A stretch of 64,000 nt of DNA from Liolophura sinensis (Eukaryota; Mollusca; Polyplacophora; Chitonida; Chitonidae), in the NCBI RefSeq assembly GCF_032854445.1, contig NC_088297.1, positions 3,905,991 to 3,969,990 on the forward strand. The letters run 5' to 3'. Under the pieces are notes generated by a model. It was given only the letters and a program-made list of their open reading frames with translations. It was not told where the DNA came from and did no database searches. How positions within the stretch are numbered: the first letter of the stretch is position 1; every line of letters begins with the position of its first letter. The position numbers and the translations under genes were made by a program. Of this stretch, positions 22,801 through 34,331 are shown in pieces.

Positions 22801-25800
22801 CGGCGTAAAACACCAATCAAATAGATAATTTTTTGCTAAGAAATGAATCGAACATTACAAAAATTGACCCTACAAGGTGGGTCAGTCAGAATCAGGCAAA
22901 TTGTTTGGCTTGAAAAATGTCAAACTTTATTTGAAGTAAGGTTCAGAGGTTAATACAGTGTATATGTCTGTTTTTTACGATGTCTATTCCAGGAGACACG
23001 GACCTGCAAAGCATGCTGGGAAATATGAGCCAGCAACAGTTGATGCAACTTTTAGGTACGTACTATGACAACTTTATGACAGATTGCTTCAAGTGAATTC
23101 AGTGACTGGAAAATATACCCATTGAGCCGAAATTGAGCTTGACAAGGCAAAGAACATTTAAATTGTCTGAGCTATAGTCACCTTATCAAGAGTTCGTGTA
23201 CATGGAAGTACTGAGTGTAAAATGTAAGGTATTTATTAAAAATGTCAAGTAATGCTTTTAAGACCACACCATTTTTGTTGTCCTACAAGTCTTTTTTTCC
23301 TTTATTCGATGTTGGAAGAGGGTGTAAAAATGAAACTTGAATGCTTGAATAAAACTGCCGTACATGCCGTACGGCTAGGCATTGCTTGGACTTGTCTCTC
23401 ACTCACCCCTGTCAATCAGAAACAATGCTCTATCTCTTTAAACACCAATCAAATGGATGCAATGAGTAAGTGTAACTGATATGTCATGTACAGGAGGAAT
23501 GGGCATGAGTGGACTTACTGGACTGTCCAGCCTGATGGGAGGACGCCCAGCCAGTGCACAGTCCACTAGCTCAGAACCGTAAGTTTGCACTTGTTCTTGA
23601 TGTCTTGTTCATTTTTGGGGACCACAGTTAGTAGAGCGTCTGCTTCGAGAGCGGTAGATCCAGGGTCAATCCTAGGTCGAGTCACACCTAAGACCTTAAA
23701 AGAGGAAGTTGTAACTTCCTCCCTTGGCATTCAGCATGAAGAGGATAGTGCAACGACTGGTTGACCCGTATCAGTATAATGGCTCGGGCAGGGAGGCTTA
23801 CTTGCCTTCGGTAAGTCGTCTCAGTGAAGCAGCACTAAATAAAAGAGCGGTGGAAATCCGTCCTGCAACAAGGAGGTACATTACATGTACGTGCACCCTA
23901 ATTACTCCTTCGTCGTCATATGACTAAAAAATTGTTAAGTACGATGTTAAACCCCAAGCGCTCACTCACTCACTCATTTTTGGGGATGCCCCATTGGGGA
24001 CCTGTCAGAGGCCCTGCAGCAGGACCTTGGTGCCATTTGATTGACGTCAAATGTTCCTTTACCAGCTCATGAGAATGGCGTTATATTAAAAACAGAATCA
24101 CATTATAATAGAAATTGATACATTGTAACATGGTAGAAATTGTGCCACTATCCATTTTTTTAATGTAGAAATGGCTAGAGATCCTGCTTCACAGTAGCGC
24201 TGCCTCACAGGATTGAAAAAATATGCTGCTGCCTCATCGTTTCATTCTTGCTTCCGACCCTAGCTGGTGAATTATTACTCGGGCCATGTAAGAGAATAAG
24301 GGTCTTGTAAGCTTGACCCCATGTTGCCATTGGGCAGGAATAGGTACCCCCATGAAGATATTTTGTCATGCAACTTACACCTTTATATGCCTACTTCATG
24401 TGGTGTACTCAGCCAACAGGTCATCATTGCTTCTCATTTTCCTAGCTTCAAATCCAGGAGCGACATCTGGAAATCATTAAAGTCCAGGCAGTAAAATTTC
24501 AAGATGTATTTAAGGCCACACCAATTTGTTTTTGTTTATTGGCAAAATGGAGTTTTTTTTATTTTTTGTTCTGTGTCACAGAAGGTTGTAAAGATAAATG
24601 TAAAACTGTCCCAGCAAGTTTTCCTCTTAAAGACATGTTTACTTGATCAGAAAGTTTTGAAAAACACAAAACATTTAGGTCGGATTTTTAATTTGTTTTT
24701 TGTTTCAGTTTTTTTTTAGTTCTCAGTGTTGGCTTGCCCAAAATAATATTGGTGACTTTACCCAATCTTAATGCTTGGTGTGTACATACCAAACTTTTAA
24801 ACAATAAAAAAGTAAAAGCTAAATATCTGAAATCAGTACATATGTTGCCCCACCTGATACTGAGCTTTCTTCAGTCCTCTTAGAGCCCAGTCCTCCCCGG
24901 GAAGTCGTGCCACCACAGCAGGGGACAGCACTCCGACCTCACAGACCCGACCACTGACTGCTGCAGCCTTGCCCACCCAGGCAGGGGGGACAACTGCATC
25001 CACTCCTGCCCCAACGCCGTCCACGGGTGCGGGGAACAGTTCAGCTCGCCAGCAGATTCAGCTTAGTGACCTACAGAACATCCTCTCAAACATGACAGGT
25101 AAGCTGGCAGTGGAGGGCGTTCACATGCTACTCTAGTCTCAAAATAAACCAGGTGAAATTGTAAAAATGATATGAAGGATACTCCGTGAGACAAAGCTAA
25201 TACTGTGATTGAAATTGATTAGCGGACAAAACTGTAGTTACCGTAAAAAGGGATGTCATAATATTCCTTATGTGATGGCGGATCAGGCAGATATGACGTT
25301 GAGTTATACTGAAATGACGTCCTGAGTGTTTGAATGCAAGATGTCATTTATATATATATATATATATATATGTCACCTATCGGTAACATAAACTGTTCTT
25401 GAAGGAAGTCACACCAAGCAAAATTGGAAAGGACTGAAAATTTTTGTTTCCATAATGTGCCCTGAAGCTTTAATACAATGCATTCTTTTAACAAATTAGG
25501 TAAGCCATTGATACTATCTTGATCTGTATCAATTGGTCTTGCTTTGATCAGGTATATGTCTTGACACTGGAGTAGCTCTTCAAATGATACATGGTAAGGT
25601 ACTATAACATGGAGAGTGTGGCATTCAGGAGTATTAAGGTAAATGGGCCAAAATGAAAAATGATAGTTTGAGGCATATTTTATATTTCTTCATAACACCT
25701 CTGTTTTATGCATATTTTCCATTAAATGTCTAGAATATTCAGAAATCTGTACATACTGGGAACATGGGACCAGGGATAACTGTAGTTTAAAGTCATCTAT

Positions 25801-27722
25801 ACACCTTAAGAACGCTGCAAGGCATTTTTGTAAAATTACATATGCAGCCACATCCTAAATGACACATTAAGAAATAAAAGTAAACCATTTGATGTTTCCT
25901 TTAAGGCAAGTTTCAGGTCCTTAGAAAACCTTTCTGATTTGTGACTCATTTCTCATGACGTCTTTTCTCAAAATTGCTGATGCTACAAGATGTTATGTTC
26001 AAATCATAAGCCTTGAACATTGGATTTGGTCAAGGGGCCTTGGTGACAGTAGGCAATCTATAATCCTCATAACACTACAGAGTGTAGTTATGTTAGTTGT
26101 AGACCACAAATTTTCCATCAGTGTGATGTGCATATATGCACATGTCATATGAGGGAAAACTTTGTCACTGAATTGCTAAAGGTCAGTGGTTTAATGTGGG
26201 CACTCTGTTTTCATCTACACAAGAAATCTACCACCATCGTTTAAATGATGAATTCTGGAGCATGGATTATGGCATTTAACAGCACTCAATCAAGTAAATC
26301 CTATGATGTGTTTGGATTTTGATTTTTGCTGGAACATTTTTGATGATGCAGGGTTATGAGGCTATTTTGTTATTGCATACTTCAGTCTGTGGGGATTTTC
26401 AAACTCATGACAATTGCATCGATCATGAAATATGTCATCTGTCATCAAAATGTGTTAGGAAAATGGTGTTAAAGGAAAAGACCTCTAAAATCGAAGTAGA
26501 CATCACTAAATGGAGAGCACTTAAAACTATGCATAAATATACTATCATTTTATTTTTTTTAGGTTCTTTAGAAGAGAGTTAAAAATTCAGATGTTTGAAT
26601 TCTAAAGTGGACTTTAAGAACCATACCTAAACTCTGATGTCCAGGAAGATTTTCCAACTTTAATCACGTCCCTGAATGTTGGAATAACTCCTCTTACCCA
26701 TGACTAAAAGATTACTGAAATAGCGTTCTCAAAAATTCCTTTCTTCTGGTCAACATTAGGAGAAAAAGGTGATGAGATGCCAGAGTTCCTAGATAACGTC
26801 AACATGACTTATAAAGCCCACTACGGCATGGAAATATCTCAGTGCCTTTCAACACTCTTCCAAAAAATCTACAAAAATAAATGAAAGTATTTGTACGCAT
26901 AGTTTTTCATTTGTCTGTATGATAAACCTTTCTTCATATTTTAGCTTTCTTTTACTTTAAGACTCAACTGAATTTGAGTTCAGTTTGTCTTGAAGCATGC
27001 ATACTAAAACAAATTTGACTTGTTTCTCAATTTCAGTACCTGAAGCTCAGAATAAGGATGGTAAGACATTAACATTTTTTATAACGGTAAATCTTAGACC
27101 ATTTCACCGTGTACGGACTTCATGCATACACTTATTATGAGAATGACACTAAATACCATATTTCTTCTAAAATTTAGGACAGCTGGTCTGCTCATTTTAG
27201 CTAATATATATATGTAAATCTAGCACCGGCCCGGATAGCACGGCTGGTAGAGCGTCCGCTTCGGGACCGGTAGATCCAGGATCAATCCTTGATTGAGTCA
27301 CACCTAAGACTTTAAAAGAGGAAGTTGTAACTTCCTCGCTTGGCGTTCAGCATGAATGGGAAGTGCAACGACTGGATTCACCCGTATCAGTATAATGGCT
27401 CCGGCGGGGCGGCTTTCTTGCCTTCGGTAAGTCGTCTCAGTGAAGCAGCACTAAATAAAAGAGCGGTGGAAATCCGTCCTGCAACAAGGAGGCACATTAC
27501 ACGTACATGCACTCTAAGGATTCCTTCGTCGTCATATGACTGAAAAATTGTAGAGTACGACGTTAAACCCCAAGCACTCACTCACTCACTGTAAATCTAG
27601 CAACAGCATTGAGTTTCTTTTTTCTCACGTGGTTAGACCATCTAATGGACAATATACTAATATCTTGACTTTACCAAAAGGCTGGTAACTCAGAATGCTT
27701 CAAAATATTGAATAGGTTGAAG

Positions 27723-27755
<33 letters not shown>

Positions 27756-29851
27756 TTTGATTGGTGTTTTACGCCGTACTCAAGAATATTTTACTTATAC
27801 GACGGCGGCCAGCATTATGGCGGGTGGAAACCAGGCTGAGCCCGGGGGAAACCCACGACCATCCGCAGGTTGCTGGCAGACCTCCCCACGTAGGGAAGAA
27901 CTAGAAATATAATAGAGGGTTTCCAAACAGCCCTTTTGTTTTTTTCTTAGGCTGTTTTGTGTGAGCATGGTGCCCAGATTTCATTCTTTTTTTCATTTTT
28001 TTCTCTATTGGGTTAATTGCTGAAAAGAGGAAGTTCAAAGAGAACTTTTCACGTGTTTGCAAGGTGTTTATATAAGCATATTCTAAAAATGCTGTTCTAT
28101 GTAAAATGATAAAATTATAATTTTTGTGAAACCCTGAAATTTGCCATTACCACTAATGTGGTTTTGTCTCCAAAATCAAATTTAAAATGTTCATAAATTG
28201 AGCTGAATGTTGTTCAACAATAGGTTTAGGAATTAGGGTATTTTTCTAGGTGGTTAACCCATTGGGTGATTGCCAGAAGACCCTCTGTACAGAGCATATG
28301 TCCTGTTACAGCTATCAACCTAGCCCAGGCTCTGAACCCCGAATCCCTGATCCCTATCCTGGCCAACAGTGAAGTCCAGGAGAGACTCCTCCCCTACCTA
28401 CCAGAGGGGGAGGCCCTGCCCAAAACAGAGGAGGAGCTGAGGAACACTGTCCAATCCCCACAGTTCCAACAGGTGAGTGACAGCTGTCCGTTGACAGGCA
28501 TGAAATTTTTTTTTTTTTTTTTTTTTCTTGCAAAAATTTTTGGAGTTTAAAAGCTGGCATGAAGTTCATTCCTTCACTATATGACCTGTGCAGAATTCTT
28601 GCTCTTTTGAGCAGTTGTTAAAGAAACGAACATGGCAATTTCAGCTAGGAGCACACACCACTTGAGATTTGTTTGCATGTTTTCAGATTGTATAGGAAAA
28701 AATATATATATATAGGAGATCTATATCTTTAATGTGTTGTCTTAATTTCCTAATGATACAAAAAAGATGATTTAAGTGTGAATGTAATGAAAATATTTAG
28801 TGTTTTACCAAGAAAATATGCCCTATGGGTGTCTTAAAGCTGTTATTTTGTGTTTTTTTTACAATTCTGTGTTTGTTTGGCAGGCTTTGGGGTCATTCAG
28901 TGCAGCCCTGCAGTCAGGTCAGCTCGGCCCTCTCATGCCACAGTTTGGTTTGGGAGAGGATGTGGCGAACGCTGCGGCACAAGGAGGTGAGTTAATCAGG
29001 CTGTCTACTCAGTAAGTTTGGTGGGGAAGAGCGAAGCCCTTCCGCTTCATCTCAAACCTAGGAATCCATGTTCAAAGTGTATGGTTTTACTGAATTTACT
29101 GTACCTACATGTACATGGTGGCAGTTGATTTTATGTGTGATTTGTGGAGAAAACCAGACTGCCCACAGGATAAAAACAGCTGACCTTTGGCAAGTTTACT
29201 GATGAACTGTCCCATGTGTGATGCAGAGATATGGACCGCTTATTTGTCACCAAGGTCGGCCAAACGGAGAGCAGACAAATACACAAATTCCGTATTCAGT
29301 TGATTTAATTAGTGTTTTATGCCGCATTCAAAAATATTTCACTCCAAAATGAAATTATTTATTTATTTGATTGGTGTTTTACGCCGTACTCAAGAATATT
29401 TCACTTATACGACGGCGGCCAGTATTATGGTGGGAGGAAACCGGGCAGAGCCCGGGGGAAACCCACGACCATCTGCAGGTTGCTGACAGACCTTCTCACT
29501 TACGGCCGGAGAGGAGGCCAGCATGAGCTGGACTTGAACTCAGAGCAACCACATTGATAAGAGGCTCCTGTGTCATTACGCTGCGCTAGCGCGCTAACCG
29601 ACTGAGCCACGGAGGCCCCTAAAATGAAATTAAAACTGTGCTTAAGTTGCACTGAAAGATGCATTTTCATATGTGAAAAGGGTGAGGAATTAGGTTGACT
29701 GAAAATTTCTTGAGTCTGGTATGAAACACTAATCAAATAAATGACTGTTTCAGATCTTGAAGCTTTTGTACGGGCCATGCAGCCTCAAAAGGCAGAAGGG
29801 TCTGAGGAGAAGCCAGCTGAGAAACCCGACGATAAAAAAGAGGAAAAGTAA
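19876..29851 (+). CDS. ADRM1: Proteasomal ubiquitin receptor ADRM1 (Rpn13), 10 coding exons
   Basis: Exons: 19876-20076, 20902-21018, 21896-22019, 22993-23055, 23494-23578, 24875-25098, 27037-27060, 28312-28472, 28884-28986, 29754-29851. GT-AG introns with consistent phases give 1,200 nt, 399 residues (human 407). Residues about 16-126 are the Pru domain, which docks on Rpn2 and binds ubiquitin. The human ubiquitin contacts Leu56, Phe76, Asp79 and Phe98 correspond to Leu52, Phe72, Asp75 and Phe94 here, all kept. A Gly/Ser/Thr-rich linker holds the short conserved helix [13 protein letters not shown]. Residues from about 280 form the helical domain that recruits the deubiquitinase UCH37/UCHL5 ([16 protein letters not shown] is nearly identical to human). 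It ends in a Lys/Glu-rich tail. The exon 1 donor is taken at AAT|GTGGGT because only this keeps the frame and the human-like length. Protein acts in the 26S proteasome cap. Poly(A) signal AATAAA is at 29978-29983. Confidence 0.97.
20353..20795 (+). repeat. 27-base minisatellite in ADRM1 intron 1, about 16 units
   Basis: Unit: 'ggttagagtaccc' followed by 'acctacctttctat'. Units are nearly identical. The 27-base period leaves frames open on both strands (136-196 codons on plus, 128 on minus). These are by-products of the repeat inside an intron. A C-run and '(aactnacc)n' follow at 20797-20860. Confidence 0.9.
21077..21349 (-). mobile_element. SINE family A, full length
   Basis: Complete from '(ttta)n..gtgattggtg' to the head end 'gactgaaccacggaggcccc'. 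Located in ADRM1 intron 2 just after exon 2, antisense to the gene. Confidence 0.9.
21716..21846. mobile_element. Palindromic MITE-like element D2
   Basis: Left end 'cccagggtccagtttcatga' pairs with the right end 'ctttgtgatatggggccctgg'. Inner arms 'ctctcttaatgtta' and 'gtacttaagtgaatgtac' also match inversely. About 130 bases, noncoding, ending 49 bases before ADRM1 exon 3. Same family as 9774-10257 and 44341-44472. Confidence 0.75.
22393..22450 (+). mobile_element. Diverged tRNA-like SINE head
   Basis: 'gggcctccttggctgaggtggttagag' matches the family A head, but the rest does not follow. Truncated insertion in ADRM1 intron 3. Confidence 0.5.
22650..22826 (+). mobile_element. SINE family A, head-truncated
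   Basis: 'aaagtccagctcatgctgga' to 'cggcgtaaaacaccaatc'. ADRM1 intron 3, sense orientation, 167 bases before exon 4. Confidence 0.8.
23617..23977 (+). mobile_element. SINE family B, head slightly truncated
   Basis: 'cacagttagtagagcgtctg', 'gtagatccagggtcaatcc', 'gaggaagttgtaacttcctc' (itself an inverted repeat), then 'cgtcatatgactaaaaaattg' and a (cact)n tail. ADRM1 intron 5. Confidence 0.85.
23990..24140 (+). repeat. Dispersed repeat F, copy 1
   Basis: 'ggggacctgtcagaggcc', 'gcagcaggacc', 'ttgacgtcaaatgttcc' and 'ccagctcatga' recur in the same order at 41816-41985. Noncoding; family unknown. Confidence 0.6.
25230..25590 (+). repeat. Dispersed repeat E, copy 2
   Basis: Partner of 9400-9772, same orientation, interrupted by a (TA)n run at 25351-25372. 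ADRM1 intron 6. Confidence 0.6.
27228..27590 (+). mobile_element. SINE family B, full length, with 12-base target-site duplication
   Basis: Flanked by 'gtaaatctagca' at 27216-27227 and 27591-27602. Head 'cggcccggatagcacggctgg' with 'tagagcgtccgcttcgggac', B-box region, inverted 'gaggaagttgtaacttcctc', the 3' domain and (cact)n. Intact ends and a perfect duplication show a comparatively recent insertion. ADRM1 intron 7. Confidence 0.93.
27725..27893 (-). mobile_element. SINE family A, head-truncated
   Basis: Long (ttta)n run followed by 'gattggtgttttacgccg' and the body to 'cagacctccccacg'. ADRM1 intron 7. Confidence 0.85.
28055..28245 (+). repeat. Dispersed repeat G, copy 2
   Basis: Matches 10740-10930 over several short blocks and ends about 70 bases before ADRM1 exon 8. 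Confidence 0.5.
29299..29345 (-). mobile_element. SINE family A tail fragment
   Basis: 'aattagtgttttatgccgcattc' and 'aaaaatatttcactcc'. Older and more diverged than the full copy that begins 12 bases further on. Confidence 0.65.
29358..29620 (-). mobile_element. SINE family A, full length, with 12-base target-site duplication
   Basis: Flanked by 'aaaatgaaatta' at 29346-29357 and 29621-29632. Complete from the (ttta)n tail to the head 'gactgagccacggaggcccc'. In ADRM1 intron 9, ending about 130 bases before the last exon; young by its intact flanks. Confidence 0.93.
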
Positions 29852-29977
29852 ATGAAGGACGAGACAAAAGAAAGTGATGTCTCTGTTGTCAAATCAGGCC
29901 TTGAAGTGTCGTAATTTTATTAAAGTGCTCTTGCTTACATGAGATGTTTGAGAACCTGTAGAACTGCATACTAATGA

Positions 29978-29983
29978 AATAAA
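29978..29983 (+). terminator. Poly(A) signal of ADRM1
   Basis: AATAAA 126 bases past the stop codon; an alternative ATTAAA lies at 29919-29924. Either would give a short 3' untranslated region. Confidence 0.75.
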
Positions 29984-30039
29984 AGCTCTCAAAGTTTGTT
30001 TGATTAAACTTTACTATAAACAGGAAATTTGTCTTTTAT

Positions 30040-30263
30040 CTTTTTTTTTTTTTTTTTTTTGATTGGTGTTTTACCCCGTACTCAAGAATATTCACTTATA
30101 CGACGGTGGCCAGCATTATGGTGGGAGGAAACCGGGCTGAGCCAGGGGGAAACCCACGACCATCCGCAGGTTGCTGACAGACCTTCCCACATACGGCCGG
30201 AGAGGAAGCCAGCATGAGCTGGACTTGAACTCACAGCGACCGCATTGGTGAGAGACTCCTGTA
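30040..30263 (-). mobile_element. SINE family A, nearly complete
   Basis: Begins with a T-run of about 21 followed by 'gattggtgttttaccccg' and extends to 'gagagactcctg'; the A-box end of the head is missing. About 60 bases past the ADRM1 poly(A) signal. Confidence 0.85.
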
Positions 30264-30656
30264 TTTTGAATTATTAACTTTTCTGTCTGTTGTAAAAGAG
30301 TGTATTAATTTTTCCCAAATTAAAACATGCCTAAGTAAACATAGCCAAGGAAAATCTTTAAGAAAGGCAAGGGGTTTATGGTGAATTTAAATGTCTGTAA
30401 ATAAGAGAAAAAAACAATAATTAACTTAATAAAAATATGACACTTATATTTGATAGTTTCTCTGTTTTGATTTTCTGCTGTACAGAAAGTTGTTACTGTG
30501 TTGGTCGTTTGAGAAACCTAGACCTTGCTGAAACGGGAAGCATAACGACATCCATGTTCTAGTTTGGTAATTGAGATCAATTTTAAGTCAATTCATACCA
30601 TACACTTCAAAAAAAAAAATGTTCAGCTCGTGATAGTTTTCCGTACTAGTCGTTAG

Positions 30657-30778
30657 TGGAAAAGATCTGGCGGCAACCTGCTAATGGCCGTGGGTTTCTT
30701 CCCACAATCATGCTGGCCGCCATTGAAAAAGTGTGAAATAATCCTGAATATCGCGTAAAACTCCAAATAAATAACTCC
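30657..30778 (+). mobile_element. SINE family A 3' half
   Basis: 'agatctggcggcaacctgc', 'catgctggccgcc', 'gaatatcgcgtaaaactcc'. Diverged. Followed immediately by a family C-like stretch to 30945 ('gatgtcttcagcatgg', 'taaacaccagtcaa'). Confidence 0.65.
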
Positions 30779-31059
30779 AAATGCCCCACATGATGGGGGC
30801 ATTGTGTCTGATGTCTTCAGCATGGCGCTGCGATGAGGAGGAACTATAAATATGTGCGGATTTGATCTGGCCTGTGCCATCGTCGTGACAGGACCGAAAT
30901 GTATATTGAAAGCGTAGTTAAACACCAGTCAAACAAACCACAGATCACTAAGTTGGTGTTAGTGACGAAGTGCCTGTCATTCAACCGATAGGTTTTGATC
31001 CTTCTGACGTCGGCAGAAGTCTGAAGCGGAATGCATATCCATTACTCACCATTTCCTAT

Positions 31060-31120
31060 CCGGTTTTTCCTACCATAATGCTGGCCGCGTACGGCGTAAA
31101 ACAGCAATTAACAAAAAAAA
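31060..31120 (+). mobile_element. SINE family A tail fragment
   Basis: 'cctaccataatgctggccgc' joined to 'gtacggcgtaaaacagc'; the intervening part of the tail is deleted. Confidence 0.6.
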
Positions 31121-31264
31121 TACTCACCATTTCAGTGACGCTGAACAAATCTCCATGGCTAAACTAATCAGTGGAGCACATGGATTTTAAGCTCAGTGAT
31201 ATATCACTTTTAGGTGCGTATAGGCCCTATATGGGCCTACCAACCTTTGTGTCATTGTTGTTAT

Positions 31265-31511
31265 GGCGCTAGCGCAGCGTAATGACCCAGGAGTCTCTCA
31301 CCAATGCGGTCGCTGTGAGTTCAAGTCCACCTCATGCTGGCTCCCTGTCCGGCCATGCGTGTGAAGGTCTGCCAGCAACCTGCGGATGGTCGTGGGTTTC
31401 CCCGGGCTCTGTTATACAGAGCTCTGTTAAATTTCCACCCACCATAATGCTGGCCGCCGTCGTATAAGTGAAATATTCTTGAGAACGGCGTAAAACACCA
31501 ATCGAATAAGT
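31265..31511 (+). mobile_element. SINE family A, nearly full length
   Basis: From 'gcgctagcgcagcgtaatg' in the head to 'cgtaaaacaccaatcg'. A small duplication 'ctctgttatacagag' interrupts the GC-rich middle. Confidence 0.85.
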
Positions 31512-32399
31512 ACGAGATTATATGTATATATCAGTAACTGAGACGCAGTGGGAATTACTGCTCGACCCTTTACCCTACTGTCGTCTGATCATTATCTCGC
31601 CCTTTTCATGCCTTTTCTTCGACACCTGCAAATCCCACGCTAATCCGTTTCGGCGTTGTTTCAAGTCGAACAAAATAAATGATCCATCTGAGTTGTATAC
31701 AGTACTGTCTCTAGGGTATATATACCTCCATGACTTGTTCAGTTCCATTCCGATAACAATAAATACGAATACAACAGTAAGTTTGTTTTCAAACAAAAGG
31801 AAACAGCTTGATAGAAGTATCAGAACCAAGAATATACGTCCAAGGAAAACAAAATTAGAACAATTTCAAAGAGCCAGTAATCTTCATGGACAAAGGGTAA
31901 TGGGCAGTGTGCCGTGCGCATGCGTGGTCGTTAAGCCAAAGAAGTCCATGCATTCGGATTAATGGAGTTGAGAATTGAAATCCACTAGGCATTTAGTGTA
32001 CTGGAGAATATTAAGCCTTTGTTTGCAAAATTGGTCTGTAAATTATTTAGTACTCGTAATTGGTAAAATGAACATATAAAAATGGGTAACGGCGTATAGC
32101 CCATTAAAGTGTCTTCATTTGGTATTCCACAGTTTAACGTGTGAAGGTTCGCCCATAATTGTTGGCAAAATGACCACAGTATATACCCAGTAATTTTCTA
32201 GCTTTGAGAATGGCCGCCACTGATATGGAGTGGGAAAGTCAGACAGGATTTTAAACAATGGCATGTATGCACTCGGTTTAATGCAATCCATTAACCTGTC
32301 AGCTGTCATAAAAGTGAGAAAATTCATCGAAACAGACATTCGCATACCAACTGTCAACAGGAATGGACGATTAGGGTCAATAACCGAACGGTCAATAAC
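31512..32399. other. No gene seen
   Basis: Contains a 146-codon plus-strand frame (31522-31962) with no recognisable domain, composition bias or splice context. I see no other structure. Confidence 0.5.
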
Positions 32400-32606
32400 C
32401 GCGTAATGACCCAGGTGCCCCTCACCAATGCGGTCGCGGTGAGTTCCTTCCCCGGCCGTAAGTGGGAAGGTCTACTAGAAACCTGCGGATGGTAGTGGGT
32501 CTCCCCCGAGCTCTACCCGGTTTCCTTCCACCATTATGCTAGCCGCCGTCATATAAGTGAAATATTCTTGAGTACGGCGTATAACACCAAATTAAATATA
32601 TAAATT
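32400..32606 (+). mobile_element. SINE family A, partial
   Basis: Starts in the head at 'gcgtaatgacccagg' and runs to 'cggcgtataacacc'. About 25 bases around the B-box are deleted. Confidence 0.8.
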
Positions 32607-33469
32607 ATTTGATGGAAGTTTAATGCGACACTCAAAAAAAAAATTTCTCTTCTATGATTGCGCTATGGTTTGTGCTTGGAGGAATGTTCATTTTGGCCTA
32701 ATACTTGTGGGCTGGTCGTGAGTGACGTGTGAAAACACAAGTTACTTTGAAAGCTTCTACCAAGAGATACATGTATGTGGTATAGACATACGCAACTGAT
32801 GTATAATTAGACGAGACGATTTTTAAATCCAGTTACCGTTCCACACCGCAAAGATAAACCCACTCAAGCCCCGAAACTGGCTTAAAGCCACGTCGCTAGC
32901 TGGGGTAAGTAAACCGGATTAAATGCACCTAAATAAATACCAGCTTAACTGTGCCAGTGTGAACGGGGTGAAAGATATCCCGTCGTTGGAAGTAGGATTA
33001 GTTCTGGAATGGATAACAGATATACACATACAATCATACATCTTCTGTCAATTTTCTTGAAACGAATATCGGATTGTTGAAAAAGATTTCCAGATACGTC
33101 AATTAAATTTAATACAAAGGAAATGAATTTAAGACATTTGGAATTAATTCAAGAAAGGTGACGTGGTTTATGAATTTCTGGTTGAAGGTTTGGAAGCTGG
33201 TGGTGTTTAAGGCCTTTATCGAAAGGAGCATTGATTTACTTTCTACACATACAGGTGTTAAGAGCGTGGGTTTGTTTCGTGATGAAAACGCGATGCTACT
33301 ATTGGTTTCTTTTTCAACTGTGAACTTGAAGCTGTTCTGGGGTTACCATTGTTTACTAGGGCACACGTGTCAACCATTTCACGGTTCAAACCACGGTCGG
33401 GTCAAACCAAATAATTTTAAAATGGTAGGGTCTATATACGTGTTGCTGAGAGGTTACATAGCAAGGAAT
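32607..33469. other. No gene seen
   Basis: AT-rich intergenic DNA. The 114-codon plus frame at 33158-33502 runs into SINE-derived sequence at its end and resembles no family I know. Confidence 0.5.
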
Positions 33470-33905
33470 ACCGGACTGGTGGGCCCGGTGTCAATGTGGT
33501 GAGTCTGGACGGGATGTCATGTCTGATGTCTTCGGCATGATATATCAGTGGTGGAGGCACTTTGTTATAAAATAAAAATTTATTTATTTATTTATTTGAT
33601 TGGTGTTTTACGCCATACTCAACAATATTTCATGTATTCGACGGCGGCCAGCATTATGGTGGGAGGAAACCAGGCACAGCCCGAGCGAAACCCACGACCA
33701 TCCGCAGGTTGCTGTAGACTGGAGAGGAAGCCAGCATGAGCTGAATTTGAACTCACAGCGACCCCACTGGTGAAAGGCTCCTGGGTCATTACGCTGCTCT
33801 AGCGCGCTAACCAACTGCAACAAGACACAGTATATATATATACACACACCTATAAATGACTCCTTGCCGTCACATGAAAATTGTTAAGTACGATGTAAAA
33901 TACCG
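33470..33905 (+). mobile_element. SINE family C interrupted by a family A copy
   Basis: 33470-33578 carries 'ggtgtcaatgtggtgagtc' and 'gatgtcttcggcatgatat' as in the family C copy at 39806-40080. 33842-33905 carries the expected continuation 'ctccttgccgtcacatga' and 'aaattgttaagtac'. The family A SINE at 33579-33817 lies between the halves, in reverse orientation. Confidence 0.55.
33579..33817 (-). mobile_element. SINE family A, near full length, nested
   Basis: From the (ttta)n tail to 'tagcgcgctaaccaactg' in the head, with about 25 bases deleted around 'ttgctgtagactgg'. Confidence 0.85.
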
Positions 33906-33954
33906 ATATAAAATCTGACGGCTCTATAAAATTCGGCATTTACTGTTTACACCC

Positions 33955-34331
33955 TTACCGGCCCAGATGGCTCAGTTGCTATAGCGTCCGCTTCGGGAGG
34001 GGTAGATCCAGGGTTAATCCTGGGTCTGTTCACACCAAAGACCTTAAAAGAGGAAGGTGTAGCCTCCTCGCATCGCGTTCAGCATTAAGGGGACAGAGCA
34101 ACGACTGGTTGACGGGTATCAGTATAATGGCTCGGGTGGGGCTGCTTAATTGCCTTCGGTAAGTCGCCTCAGTGAAGTAGCACTAGATAAAAGAGTGGCG
34201 GAAATCCGGCAACAAGGAGGCACATTACATGCACTCTAAGGACTCCTTCGTCGTCATATGACTGGAGAATTGTTAAGTACGACGTTAAGACCTAAGCACT
34301 CACCCACTCAATCACTCACTCACTCACTCCA
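33955..34331 (+). mobile_element. SINE family B, full length, with 9-base target-site duplication
   Basis: 'tttacaccc' at 33946-33954 and 34332-34340 flanks the element. Head A-box 'gatggctcagttgctatagcg', B-box 'gtagatccagggttaatcc', 3' domain 'catatgactggagaattgttaag' and a (cact)n tail. Confidence 0.9.

Noticed and set aside
31522-31962. 146-codon plus-strand frame
   Set aside because: No motif, begins next to a SINE tail, and no neighbouring exon continues it.
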